Assembly: GCF_029350975.1 (NCBI RefSeq)
Contig: NZ_JARKMR010000007.1
Coordinates: 62,001 to 126,000 of the forward strand
Direction: 5' to 3'
Source of the DNA: Maribacter zhoushanensis
GTDB taxonomy: Bacteria > Bacteroidota > Bacteroidia > Flavobacteriales > Flavobacteriaceae
Length of the DNA: 64,000 bases
The notes under the pieces are model-generated. The model was not told the origin of the DNA, made no database searches, and worked only from the letters and a program-made list of their open reading frames with translations. Positions 18,284 to 27,001 of the stretch are shown here, piece after piece (position 1 is the first letter of the stretch; every line of letters begins with the position of its first letter). A program made the position numbers and the translations under genes.

Positions 18284-19097
18284 TAGCTTAAACATAGCGG
18301 ATAAAAATTTTAAAAAATTGTCCATTCAGGTTAGCTTGAATGGACTTTCTTTTTGTGTAGCAGATACTGTTTCGCAAAAATTGTTGATTTCTGATAGAAT
18401 AGATTTCTCTGAAGAAAAAAACCCAATGACCGCTAAAGATGAATTGCAAATTCTTTTACAAAAGCATGATATAGAAAACATGCAGTTTGATGAAGTTGTA
18501 GCTGTTCATAGAAATACACTTTTTGGTCTGGTACCAAAATCATTATTCAACCCCAATCATTTAAATGAATACCTTAAATTCAATACCAAGGTATTAGCTA
18601 ACGATGTTTTAGCTTACGATGAGGTTGAAAATCATGACTTAGTTAATGTGTATGTGCCATATGTTAACATTAATAATTACATCTACGATCTTTTTGGCGA
18701 GTTTGATTTTATGCATACCGGCACAGTATTGTTACAGTCCTTACTAAACAACCAAACACAAAATCAAACAATTACCTGTTTTGTTCATGTTAATACAGAG
18801 CAATTAGATATTACAGTTCTAAATCAACGTAAACTTCTTCTATACAATAGTTTTAAATATCAAACAAAAGAGGATTTTGTCTATTACCTACTTTTCGTAA
18901 TTGAGCAGTTGGAATTAGACCCTAAAACCGTTATTGTAAAACTATTTGGAGATATTGAAGAAGATGACGAAACTTTTCAACTTTGCTATAATTACATCCA
19001 GAATATCAGCATATTTGAACCTTCAGCGGCTCAACTATTAAAACTTGGAGAACCTGCAACAGGCTCTATAGATTTCACCCTTATTAATACAATATAA
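18261..19097 (+). CDS. DUF3822 family protein
   Basis: 278 aa, cytoplasmic. It looks like a degenerate actin/HSP70-type ATPase fold of the kind seen in DUF3822 proteins of Bacteroidota, which I recall as usual neighbours of rsmD. Features seen are the start MTKKLKNNSLNIADKNFKKL, VSLNGLSFCVAD, and the central VYVPYVNINNYIYDLFGEF. It overlaps the upstream gene by 23 nt, and its TAA overlaps the rsmD ATG (TAATG). The biochemical function is unknown; the context suggests a link to ribosome maturation. Confidence 0.8.
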   Translation: MTKKLKNNSLNIADKNFKKLSIQVSLNGLSFCVADTVSQKLLISDRIDFSEEKNPMTAKDELQILLQKHDIENMQFDEVVAVHRNTLFGLVPKSLFNPNHLNEYLKFNTKVLANDVLAYDEVENHDLVNVYVPYVNINNYIYDLFGEFDFMHTGTVLLQSLLNNQTQNQTITCFVHVNTEQLDITVLNQRKLLLYNSFKYQTKEDFVYYLLFVIEQLELDPKTVIVKLFGDIEEDDETFQLCYNYIQNISIFEPSAAQLLKLGEPATGSIDFTLINTI

Positions 19098-19633
19098 TGC
19101 GCATCATATCAGGAAAACATAAAGGTCGTCACTTAATGGCTCCTAAAAAACTACCTGTTAGACCTACAAAAGACATGGCTAAAGAGAGCTTGTTCAATAT
19201 TTTGAATAATAGCTACTATTTTCCAGACCTTAAAGTCCTTGATCTTTTTGCTGGCACCGGCAATATTAGTTATGAATTCTCATCTAGAGGTGTTGATGAT
19301 GTTCTTGCTATAGATGCACACTCCGGATGCATACAATTCATTGACAAAACGGTTGAATTGCTAGACATGAATATTCGCACTTTAAAGAGCGATGTATTTA
19401 GCTTTCTTCAAAGAAATACAGAGAAATTCGATATCATATTCGCTGATCCTTTCTACGATATGGAGTTAACGGATTTTGAAAAATTACCCGAACTGGTTTT
19501 TGAAAATGACCTTCTATTAGAAGATGGCGTATTAATTATAGAGCATTCTAACCGAACTAGTTTAGCTGAATTTTCACACTATAAAAATTCAAGAAAATAC
19601 GGTGGTAGCGTATTTAGCTTTTTTGAAAAGTAA
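19097..19633 (+). CDS. rsmD: 16S rRNA (guanine(966)-N(2))-methyltransferase
   Basis: Methylates G966 of 16S rRNA in the 30S subunit using S-adenosylmethionine. Full length (178 aa). The N-terminal MRIISGKHKGRHL and VRPTKDMAKESLFNIL are typical, and the SAM loop is DLFAGTGNISYE at 49-60. The catalytic motif, usually DPPY or DPPF, reads DPFY here (117-120), replacing the second proline by phenylalanine. Translationally coupled to DUF3822 by a 1-nt overlap. It converges on rnpB. Confidence 0.94.
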   Translation: MRIISGKHKGRHLMAPKKLPVRPTKDMAKESLFNILNNSYYFPDLKVLDLFAGTGNISYEFSSRGVDDVLAIDAHSGCIQFIDKTVELLDMNIRTLKSDVFSFLQRNTEKFDIIFADPFYDMELTDFEKLPELVFENDLLLEDGVLIIEHSNRTSLAEFSHYKNSRKYGGSVFSFFEK

Positions 19634-19730
19634 GTTGTAAAAGAAGAGATCCTATTATTTAAGTGCTGAGAATATTTAACTAAGCTGAAGTTTATTTCCA
19701 ATAGGTAAATTCCAAATCTACCTAATCATA

Positions 19731-20037
19731 AAAAAAGCAGGCCATAAGCCGGATTCTGTATTCTGAAAAAATCAGAATTCCTTATCATTTATCTAGGCAA
19801 AGGGTTACCCCTGAGCTCTAACCGCCTACCCTTCGACTTGGGCGTGCAGCCCTTAAACACCGATTTACATGACGTTTCACCGTATAGAGTTTACCTGGTT
19901 TCACTACAGCCGAACTGTACTTGCTTTCTGTTGCACTTGTCCTCACATCTCTGCGGACGGGCGTTACCCGCTATACTGCACTATGGTGTCCAGACTTTCC
20001 TCTCCCAATTACTTGGCAGCGATAAGGTGGCCTGCTG
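19731..20037 (-). ncRNA. rnpB: RNase P RNA, bacterial type A
   Basis: Catalytic RNA of RNase P, which matures tRNA 5' ends. On the minus strand the gene starts AGCAGGCCACC and ends with ACAGAATCCGGCTTATGGCCTGCTTTTTT. The first and last segments form helix P1 (AGCAGGCC 20036-20029 with GGCCTGCT 19743-19736). The conserved core around 19980-20010 and 19795-19830 is recognisable, including the GGGTAACGC-type segments. The oligo-U at 19735-19731 acts as terminator end. The TACATTTG box sits 6 nt before the 5' end, matching a primary start near 20036. Two open frames across this region on the plus strand are not genes. Confidence 0.96.
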
Positions 20038-20041
20038 AGCG

Positions 20042-20049
20042 CAAATGTA
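20042..20049 (-). promoter_or_regulatory. -7 promoter element (TACATTTG) of rnpB
   Basis: The box ends 6 nt before the start of helix P1, so the RNA 5' end fixes the promoter: the distance fits a -7 element and helps validate this motif elsewhere in the window. No TTG is present at the ideal -33 distance; a TTA is near it. Confidence 0.75.
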
Positions 20050-20114
20050 CTGCAATTGTTGATAACTAAGGATGATCTCTTTTCTTTATTCTCGTTAGAA
20101 TTAAAGGCTATATT

Positions 20115-20122
20115 TATATTTG
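20115..20122 (+). promoter_or_regulatory. -7 promoter element (TATATTTG) of dnaX
   Basis: TATATTTG lies 25 nt before the TTG start of dnaX. The region between the rnpB and dnaX boxes is a compact divergent promoter of about 65 bp. Confidence 0.65.
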
Positions 20123-20147
20123 TATAAGTTTAATTAGAGATAGAATT

Positions 20148-22010
20148 TTGGAACCATTTATTGTATCGGCTAGAAAGTATAGACCCCAGACATTTAAAGA
20201 TGTTGTGGGTCAGCAGTCTATAACCAATACACTACAAAATGCAATAGACCAAAATCACCTTGCACAAGCTTTGTTATTCTGTGGACCAAGAGGTGTTGGT
20301 AAAACTACCTGCGCCCGTATTTTGGCAAAACAGATAAATTCTGATGGTACCGAAAAAGAAAATGAAGATTTCGCATTCAATATTTTTGAATTGGATGCAG
20401 CTTCAAATAACTCTGTAGATGATATTCGTAACTTAATTGATCAAGTACGTATACCACCACAAGTAGGTAAATACAAGGTATATATTATTGATGAGGTACA
20501 TATGTTATCTCAGTCCGCTTTTAACGCATTTCTAAAAACTTTAGAAGAGCCACCAAAGCATGCTATTTTTATTTTGGCAACAACAGAGAAGCATAAGATC
20601 ATACCAACGATTCTTTCTAGATGTCAAATTTTTGATTTTAAAAGAATTACGGTTAAAGATGCTGCCGAGTATTTAAAATATATAGCAGAAAACCAAGGTG
20701 TAAATGCTAAAGATGATGCGTTGCATATCATTGCCCAAAAGGCAGATGGTGCTATGCGTGATGCTCTTTCTATTTTTGACAGGGTTGTCAGCTTTTCCGG
20801 TTCAGAGCTTACTCGTAAAGCGGTTACCGAAAATTTAAATGTCTTAGACTACGATACTTATTTTGAGGCTACAGATTTAATATTAGAGCATAATATTCCA
20901 GGGTTACTTATATTATTCAATAAGACATTATCTCTTGGTTTTGACGGACATCACTTTATATCTGGTCTTGCATCTCATTTTAGAGATTTAATGGTATGCC
21001 AACATCCAGATACAATCAACTTACTAGAAGTTGGCGAAGCCGCACAACAACTATATAGAGACCAAAGCAAAAGAACGGCTCCCTCCTTCCTTCTTAAAGG
21101 ATTGGAAATTTCAAATGACTGCGATTTAAAGTATAAAACGAGTAAAAATCAACGCTTACTTGTTGAATTAACGCTAATGAAACTTGCCTCTATCAATTTT
21201 GATGGAGAAAAAAAAAATCCTGAATCCGTAGCTCTTAACAATAAGACTATTGATTTCATTGCCCCATCTGCATTTTATAATCAAGCTCCAAGACCATCCA
21301 AAAAGGAATCTGAAGTTAAACCTGTAACTGGAAATCAACCAGCAGTAACACAAACCGAGACTCCTAAAGCAACAAGTGCTATAAACAGTACTACGGAAAC
21401 CCTGGTAGAACCTAAAAAAGCTACAACAACTATTGAGACGCAAGTAGCTCCTAAAAAAACCAGAGAAGAACCTCAACAAAATACTGAAACATCAACTTCA
21501 GCAGAAACCAGTACTGATGTTAAAAAGCCGATTATTAATCGCCCTATCAAAAGGGTTTCAGGACTTTCAATTTCTAGCTTAAACGCCAAAAAACAACACG
21601 AGTTAAACAAAATAGAGGTTGTTATTGATGAAAACAACCTACCAAAAGACCCATTTACTGAAGATGAACTCCGTAAGCATTGGGCAGATTTTATAGAGAT
21701 TATCGATAAGAAAGGTCAAAAAATTCTAGCTTCTAACCTACATTCAGATATTCCTAAATTAAAAGAGGGCTTCGCTATTCATTTAGAGCTTCCTAACGGT
21801 ACCATGAAAAAGGAGATTGAGCGTGAACAGTTTGAATTGATGGAGTATTTACGTGCTAAACTGAACAACCATTTCGTTCACTTAAATATTACAGTAAATG
21901 AAACAACATCTACGAAATTTGCATTTACTCCCGAAGAAAAATACCAAAAACTAAGAGAAAAGAATCCGGTAATTGATTTGCTGAGACAAGAATTCGATTT
22001 ATTTTTATAA
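20148..22010 (+). CDS. dnaX: DNA polymerase III subunit gamma/tau (TTG start, no zinc-module cysteines)
   Basis: Clamp-loader ATPase that couples polymerase, clamp loader and helicase at the replication fork. The start is TTG at 20148; the product MEPFIVSARKYRPQTF aligns with the family start. Walker A GPRGVGKTT is at 46-54, VYIIDEVHMLS is Walker B, and the SRC motif is ILSRCQIFDF. The usual four-cysteine zinc module between Walker A and the ELDAASNN motif is missing: residues 61-80 (KQINSDGT...) contain no Cys. A Pro/Thr/Lys-rich linker spans about 370-500 and a C-terminal tau-like domain follows (620 aa in total). The stop overlaps the convergent TMEM220 gene by 6 bp. Confidence 0.96.
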   Translation: MEPFIVSARKYRPQTFKDVVGQQSITNTLQNAIDQNHLAQALLFCGPRGVGKTTCARILAKQINSDGTEKENEDFAFNIFELDAASNNSVDDIRNLIDQVRIPPQVGKYKVYIIDEVHMLSQSAFNAFLKTLEEPPKHAIFILATTEKHKIIPTILSRCQIFDFKRITVKDAAEYLKYIAENQGVNAKDDALHIIAQKADGAMRDALSIFDRVVSFSGSELTRKAVTENLNVLDYDTYFEATDLILEHNIPGLLILFNKTLSLGFDGHHFISGLASHFRDLMVCQHPDTINLLEVGEAAQQLYRDQSKRTAPSFLLKGLEISNDCDLKYKTSKNQRLLVELTLMKLASINFDGEKKNPESVALNNKTIDFIAPSAFYNQAPRPSKKESEVKPVTGNQPAVTQTETPKATSAINSTTETLVEPKKATTTIETQVAPKKTREEPQQNTETSTSAETSTDVKKPIINRPIKRVSGLSISSLNAKKQHELNKIEVVIDENNLPKDPFTEDELRKHWADFIEIIDKKGQKILASNLHSDIPKLKEGFAIHLELPNGTMKKEIEREQFELMEYLRAKLNNHFVHLNITVNETTSTKFAFTPEEKYQKLREKNPVIDLLRQEFDLFL

Positions 22011-22352
22011 CCTTCTCCTAATTCTGAAAGCAAAGACTAAAAGCACAATCGAAATTATTAAAAGTCCGAAAGCCTCTCTACCTAATTCTACAGTAACGAT
22101 ATCTCCGTCATTTAAATCGAACCCTTGAAAGTCTGTTGGATAAAGATAAATGAAGCCCACAAAAGCTAGTACACCTAAAACCAATGGCACAATATATCCT
22201 ACTTTATTTAGCGCAAACAATAAAGAGATTAAAGCTGCAATACCGTAAATAACAATCCAATGTAACGAGTCTGGATCATTGTATTGTAAACCTGCACCTA
22301 CAGTGAATAATACAGCAAAAACGTAGCCTAATATCTTAAATAATAGATTCAT
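22005..22352 (-). CDS. Transmembrane 220 family protein
   Basis: 115 aa with four predicted membrane helices. The phrase GAGLQYNDPDSLHWIVIYG near residues 19-37 is the signature of the TMEM220-like family. It lies 6 bp downstream of eboF on the same strand, so it is probably co-transcribed with the ebo cluster, and it ends inside the last codons of dnaX on the other strand. Function unknown. A membrane protein at the end of an ebo cluster is compatible with a metabolite traffic role. Confidence 0.75.
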   Translation of the reverse strand: MNLLFKILGYVFAVLFTVGAGLQYNDPDSLHWIVIYGIAALISLLFALNKVGYIVPLVLGVLAFVGFIYLYPTDFQGFDLNDGDIVTVELGREAFGLLIISIVLLVFAFRIRRRL

Positions 22353-22358
22353 TTAAAT

Positions 22359-23732
22359 TTACTTTAATAAGTGATCTTCAATAAGATCACGCACTTGTAT
22401 TGCACTAATTTTCTGATCGTTATCACCAGTTACATGATTACTTATAAATATTGGAAAATCTTCTACATCTTCAGTTAATCTACCGTGTGAACCTTTAATC
22501 AAAGTTGCATCGATCGGTATTATATTCATGACCGTTCTAAAGCCTATTTTCTTTTTAAGTAGCTTACCAACTACTTTGGCCATCACCAATTTATCTTTTG
22601 GATCTGTCATCATTTCAACCGGATCGTAACCTGGTTTTTTGTGGATATCAACCATTCTTGCATAATCAGGTGCTTTCGCATCATCTAGCCAGAAATAATA
22701 CGTAAACCAAGAATCCTTATCTGCAACAATCACAATATCACCACAACGCTCATGATTTATATGATGTTTTTTTAAATCTTCACTATATAGTACTTTTTCT
22801 ACTCCTTCTACACTCTTAATCAAGGAAGCTACCCTTTCAATATCTTGCTTATTCTTGCAATAAACATGTGCAATTTGATGATCTGCAACGGCAAAAGCAT
22901 CACTTGCCCCAGCATCTAAAAGCTCTAACCCTCTTTCTTCACGTACAGCAATAAAACCCTCTTCACGTAATATGCGATTCAAATGAACTGGTCTGTTTAC
23001 ATTCGTAATCCCATATTCAGAAAGTAGAATCACCCTGGTTTCTAATGCTTCATAATGTTCTACCAGCTGTTTAACTACAGTATCAATTTCATTTAAATCT
23101 TTGGAAATGATTTTAAAATCAAGACCATATCGCTGCAAATTATAATCTAAGTGCGGCAAATAAATAAATGTAAGATCTGGGTTATGTTTTTTATCAGTCA
23201 ACAGTGCTGCATCAGCAATCCATTTCGATGAATTAATTGTAGTTTTTGGTCCCCAAAATTCAAATAAAGGAAATGTTCCTAAGGTATTCTGCATATCATC
23301 ACGCAACTGTGCCGGATGAGAATATACATCTGGAATTTTCCTGCCATCTGCTAAATAATTTGGTCTTGGCGTTAGACTATAGTCAACATTACTATACATA
23401 TTGTACCACCAAAAATGATTAGCACAAGTGAAATTAGGATGCTTATCTTTTACATCATCCCATATTTTTGACTGTTCTACCAACTTGTTCGATTGCCGCC
23501 AGAATTTAACCTCGCACTCATCTTTAAAATACCAACCATTACCAACAATACCATGTTGAGATGGCCATTTACCAGTTACGTAGGTAGATTGCACAGCACA
23601 AGTAACACCCGGTAAAACCGGCTCTATGTATGAGGTTTGACCTTTCTCTAAAAATGATTTAATAAACGGAGTATGCTCACCTATCAATCGCTTTGTTAAC
23701 CCAACAACATTTATGACTACCGTTTTCTTCAT
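22359..23732 (-). CDS. eboF: EboF: alkaline phosphatase superfamily / nucleotide pyrophosphatase-like protein
   Basis: 457 aa, type I phosphodiesterase/pyrophosphatase fold. The expected nucleophile region is PVLPGVTCAVQSTYVTGKWPSQHGIVGNGWYF (from about residue 40) with a Thr at the nucleophile place. Metal-site regions are LTFIYLPHLDYNLQRYG and LLSEYGITNV, and a late GSHGRL supplies a His. Last enzyme gene of eboA-F and only 1 nt after eboE. In studied ebo clusters the genes are jointly needed to move a metabolite precursor to the periplasm; the phosphatase substrate is not known. Confidence 0.88.
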   Translation of the reverse strand: MKKTVVINVVGLTKRLIGEHTPFIKSFLEKGQTSYIEPVLPGVTCAVQSTYVTGKWPSQHGIVGNGWYFKDECEVKFWRQSNKLVEQSKIWDDVKDKHPNFTCANHFWWYNMYSNVDYSLTPRPNYLADGRKIPDVYSHPAQLRDDMQNTLGTFPLFEFWGPKTTINSSKWIADAALLTDKKHNPDLTFIYLPHLDYNLQRYGLDFKIISKDLNEIDTVVKQLVEHYEALETRVILLSEYGITNVNRPVHLNRILREEGFIAVREERGLELLDAGASDAFAVADHQIAHVYCKNKQDIERVASLIKSVEGVEKVLYSEDLKKHHINHERCGDIVIVADKDSWFTYYFWLDDAKAPDYARMVDIHKKPGYDPVEMMTDPKDKLVMAKVVGKLLKKKIGFRTVMNIIPIDATLIKGSHGRLTEDVEDFPIFISNHVTGDNDQKISAIQVRDLIEDHLLK

Positions 23733-23733
23733 T

Positions 23734-24927
23734 TTACATGTGTGATTTAAACCACTCTAATTCACGAATTATAGATACTGATAAATCTTGTTTTAAATCT
23801 GCCGGAAGCACCTCCCAAGTATAGGTTTCTATTTCTAGGTGTTCAGATATAGGATTCGATTTCATATAATTCATTGTTTTTAAAATATGATCTTGTGTTG
23901 AGAACAACTCGCCATATTTTTCCAAGAAAATAGGAACATGATAATGTGCCCTTAGTTCTTTATGATTTCTATCACCCTCTAGAACTAGCGGCAGATCGCT
24001 ATAAGTTTTTACTTGATTATGTATTTTTTCAGTTACTTGATGTAAATAGGTAGGCTCGTTAAATTGTGAAAGCTCTTGCCAAATACGTTCATCATATTCT
24101 CCATTAAAAAGAATTTTCAATGCGGCACTTACTTGAATTTTACCAACTTTGATATCTTTTGTTTTAAACTTGGCAAATGTATCGGCTGGCTCTTCATAAG
24201 CTAATGCAAAATGGCAAACATCATAACAAACGGTAATATATTTTTTAATTAAAGCTTCTGCCTCTTCCGGATTTAAATTCAGTTCTTTTTTAAAATAAGC
24301 AGTCCCTAAAGGCAATAAGTACTCTGAATAAAATGCCAATACCTCATCGCTGTTTTCTAACAATCCGTCTGGTTCGGGCTCAATATCTAAATGCAGATAA
24401 GTTTCTGTAGCTTGTTCAATTTCAAATAAGTGCTTGGCAACTTCGAGCATATTTTCAGCTCCAACCTGAAAAGCATTTTTTGTTTCTCTTTCTGTTTTAT
24501 GCCAGTATTTATAGGTTATAGGTGATGTTGATATTCCTCCGTTCATACCTTCGGGAATTAATTCCGACAATTGGCGGAACAATCTTTTGGTATACCTCAA
24601 ACGCTCATTGGTTGTCCAATCTGGAGCATGTACCATATCTTTCACACGTTCATCATGAAAATCCCCATAAGGAAATCCGTTCATGGTGAATACATAGAGA
24701 TTATTCTCGTCTAACCACTTTTTAAAATCGGACATGTTATCACCTAAATCAAGCTCCTCACTTGCTTTATTTGATAAGCGAAGCCCTAGCCCAAAAGGTT
24801 GTTCTTTTGAAACTTCTTGCTTAATAATCGGTACATGTTGTTTAATACTTTCAAAAGTACTTTTCCAGTCTTGACCAGGATGAATATTTGTACAATAGGT
24901 TAAATGAAAATTCTCTTTTAGCTGCAT
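23734..24927 (-). CDS. eboE: EboE: xylose isomerase-like TIM barrel protein
   Basis: 397 aa, sugar phosphate isomerase/endonuclease IV-like TIM barrel. It begins with LTYCTNIHPGQDW, typical of the EboE group. Possible metal ligands are in YLHLDIEPEPDGLLENS, VCYDVCHFALAYEEP and LPLVLEGDRNH. It lies between eboD and eboF with gaps of 5 and 1 nt. No reaction has been established for this family, so only the family and operon assignment are claimed. Confidence 0.9.
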   Translation of the reverse strand: MQLKENFHLTYCTNIHPGQDWKSTFESIKQHVPIIKQEVSKEQPFGLGLRLSNKASEELDLGDNMSDFKKWLDENNLYVFTMNGFPYGDFHDERVKDMVHAPDWTTNERLRYTKRLFRQLSELIPEGMNGGISTSPITYKYWHKTERETKNAFQVGAENMLEVAKHLFEIEQATETYLHLDIEPEPDGLLENSDEVLAFYSEYLLPLGTAYFKKELNLNPEEAEALIKKYITVCYDVCHFALAYEEPADTFAKFKTKDIKVGKIQVSAALKILFNGEYDERIWQELSQFNEPTYLHQVTEKIHNQVKTYSDLPLVLEGDRNHKELRAHYHVPIFLEKYGELFSTQDHILKTMNYMKSNPISEHLEIETYTWEVLPADLKQDLSVSIIRELEWFKSHM

Positions 24928-24932
24928 TGAAC

Positions 24933-26093
24933 TTAATTTAATGCGAATTGATGATTCAACTTTGTAATTGCTTGTGACATTAGCTCCATATCAATAGTAT
25001 GAACATCATGCTTTACACCTAAGTCTGAAATTAGGGTAATTGTCAACTTACCACCTAAATGCTCTCTAAACTCTTCTATACCGTTCAATAGAGCCGTTAT
25101 TTGTTCTTCTCCCTGAACCGGAAGAGACAAATCAAAACCAATGGCAATCATAACATCTAAAATGTGCTGTAAATCTACTTCCGAAATTAATCCAATTAAC
25201 TGCGCATAAGTAATATCTAATGCGATGCCTTTGGCAACAGCTTCTCCATGACGTAATTCATAATTTGTCATGAATTCCATCTTGTGGGCAGCCCAATGTC
25301 CAAAATCCAAAGGTCTTGATGACCCTGATTCAAACGGATCACCGCCTTGTGCTATATGGTGCATATGCATTTCTGCACATTTATAAATTACGTATTGCAT
25401 TGGCTCCATTTCTCTATTCTTCAATGCCACAGCATTTTCTGCAATATATTTAAAGAAGGTTTTATCCTTAATTAAAGCTACTTTAATAGCTTCAGATATA
25501 CCGGAAATCCAATCACGTTGTTCTAGGGTTTCTAGAAAACTACTATCATTAATAATTGCAAATGGAGGCGCAAATGTGCCTAAGAAATTCTTCTTTTTAA
25601 AAGCGTTTACACTATTCTTTACACCTACTGCAGAATCGTTCTGAGATAAAACTGTTGTTGGAATTCTAATCAACTTTACTCCTCTATGCGCAATTGCAGC
25701 GGCATAACCCACCATATCAATTACTGCTCCTCCACCTATAACCACTACAAATGAATGGCGACATATTTTGTTTTTATTGACTTCTTGCAATACAGAATCT
25801 ATAGCTTTATCACTATTTTTTACTTGCTCACCACCTGGCAACACTAATGTATTGGTGTACTTTATAATTTGTTTATGCTGTTCACAATATGCTTCAATTT
25901 GATTTATTAATGTAGGATGATGACTTTCAACTCCGTCATCCAACACAAAAAGAAGTTTAACAGGCTCAAAATCTTTATAGTCTGCAATTAGATTTGCGAA
26001 TAAAGGATTCTTCAAAGCAAATAGCCCTGAGGTAAAGTACAGCTGATAATCATACTGAACTTGAAAAGACTGTTTTATAGGTTGTAATTGCAT
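24933..26093 (-). CDS. eboD: EboD: 3-dehydroquinate synthase-like sugar phosphate cyclase
   Basis: 386 aa, dehydroquinate synthase fold. NAD-binding region GGGAVIDMVGYAAAIAHRGVKLIRIPTTVLSQNDSAVG (from about residue 123), preceded by LVLPGGEQVKNS. Metal/substrate region ISGISEAIKVALIKD, then DFGHWAAHKMEF and RHGEAVAKGIALD. Sugar phosphate cyclases make dehydroquinate or cyclitols from seven-carbon sugar phosphates. The ebo paralogue is separate from the shikimate AroB, so its product here is unknown. Operon position between eboC and eboE is exact. Confidence 0.9.
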   Translation of the reverse strand: MQLQPIKQSFQVQYDYQLYFTSGLFALKNPLFANLIADYKDFEPVKLLFVLDDGVESHHPTLINQIEAYCEQHKQIIKYTNTLVLPGGEQVKNSDKAIDSVLQEVNKNKICRHSFVVVIGGGAVIDMVGYAAAIAHRGVKLIRIPTTVLSQNDSAVGVKNSVNAFKKKNFLGTFAPPFAIINDSSFLETLEQRDWISGISEAIKVALIKDKTFFKYIAENAVALKNREMEPMQYVIYKCAEMHMHHIAQGGDPFESGSSRPLDFGHWAAHKMEFMTNYELRHGEAVAKGIALDITYAQLIGLISEVDLQHILDVMIAIGFDLSLPVQGEEQITALLNGIEEFREHLGGKLTITLISDLGVKHDVHTIDMELMSQAITKLNHQFALN

Positions 26094-26100
26094 ATGTATT

Positions 26101-27000
26101 TTATGTTACTGCAAATAGTTTAGACAATAGTATTGATAATGGTAGTAATAATAAAACAGCTAAGGCCAAGTACCAATTAGAAAAACCGGCTACCCAACAA
26201 GCGTTCATTACCACCAACGACAATACACCTCCCATTACGGCTTTCTTAATATTTTTGGGAGAATTATCTTTGTAAGCCTTTAATAGCGGTTTAAAAATTA
26301 AATATCCAAATAAGACTAAGAACGGAATTATATATATAATTTGAGATGTTTGTAGCATTACCATTAAAGTAATTGAAGTTATTACAATTGCATATAAAAT
26401 ACCCGCCCAAACAATATGTTTTTTATTATCCCCATGTACTTCTCCCCTACTAATTAAAGTGATAGCGAAGATATATACTACAGGTACTAGAGAAATGTAC
26501 CAATTAGAAACCGTTCCTAAAATAGACATTCCCATTAAAAGATTTAGCCCACGACAGATACCCATGTTCAATGGACCGCCAAAACCAAATTGCTTAAAAT
26601 ACCCATCATAGGTTAAAATTGCAAAGGTCAAGGCAACTGAAATGAGTCCGGACAACATTGCACATTTGAATGCCAGGGTAATACCGATCAACATTAAAAT
26701 AGTGCCAAAATAAACAGCTTCACGTTGCGGCACCAGTCCGCTAGGTATAGCTCTTTCAGGTCTTTCCACAGCATCTAATTCCGCATCAAAAACATCGTTA
26801 AAAACAACCCCTCCTGCATATAGAGCAACAGATGAAAAAACCAATAAAAGCACATCACCGCTTTGCTCTACCAGAAAATTAAGTACTTCTATATTTCGTA
26901 GATATAACGCGATAGCAATACCCGCCAGAATATCTGCTGCTGCAGTTGGCAAATTTGCAGGTCTTGCCAAACGAGCAAAACCCATTAACTTATCTTTCAT
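26101..27000 (-). CDS. eboC: EboC: UbiA-family prenyltransferase-like membrane protein
   Basis: 299 aa with eight or nine membrane helices. The first Asp-rich motif of UbiA enzymes is present as NDVFDAELD (N68, D69, D72, D76). A second aspartate motif, LTYDGYFKQFG, follows near residue 130. These proteins attach an isoprenoid tail to an aromatic or cyclitol-like acceptor in the inner membrane. It lies 7 nt after eboB and 7 nt before eboD. The acceptor and donor are unknown for ebo clusters. Confidence 0.92.
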   Translation of the reverse strand: MKDKLMGFARLARPANLPTAAADILAGIAIALYLRNIEVLNFLVEQSGDVLLLVFSSVALYAGGVVFNDVFDAELDAVERPERAIPSGLVPQREAVYFGTILMLIGITLAFKCAMLSGLISVALTFAILTYDGYFKQFGFGGPLNMGICRGLNLLMGMSILGTVSNWYISLVPVVYIFAITLISRGEVHGDNKKHIVWAGILYAIVITSITLMVMLQTSQIIYIIPFLVLFGYLIFKPLLKAYKDNSPKNIKKAVMGGVLSLVVMNACWVAGFSNWYLALAVLLLLPLSILLSKLFAVT

Positions 27001-27001
27001 T

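Noticed and set aside
19838..20069. Two plus-strand frames of 66 codons
   Set aside because: They cover the RNase P RNA and are produced by its antisense strand.
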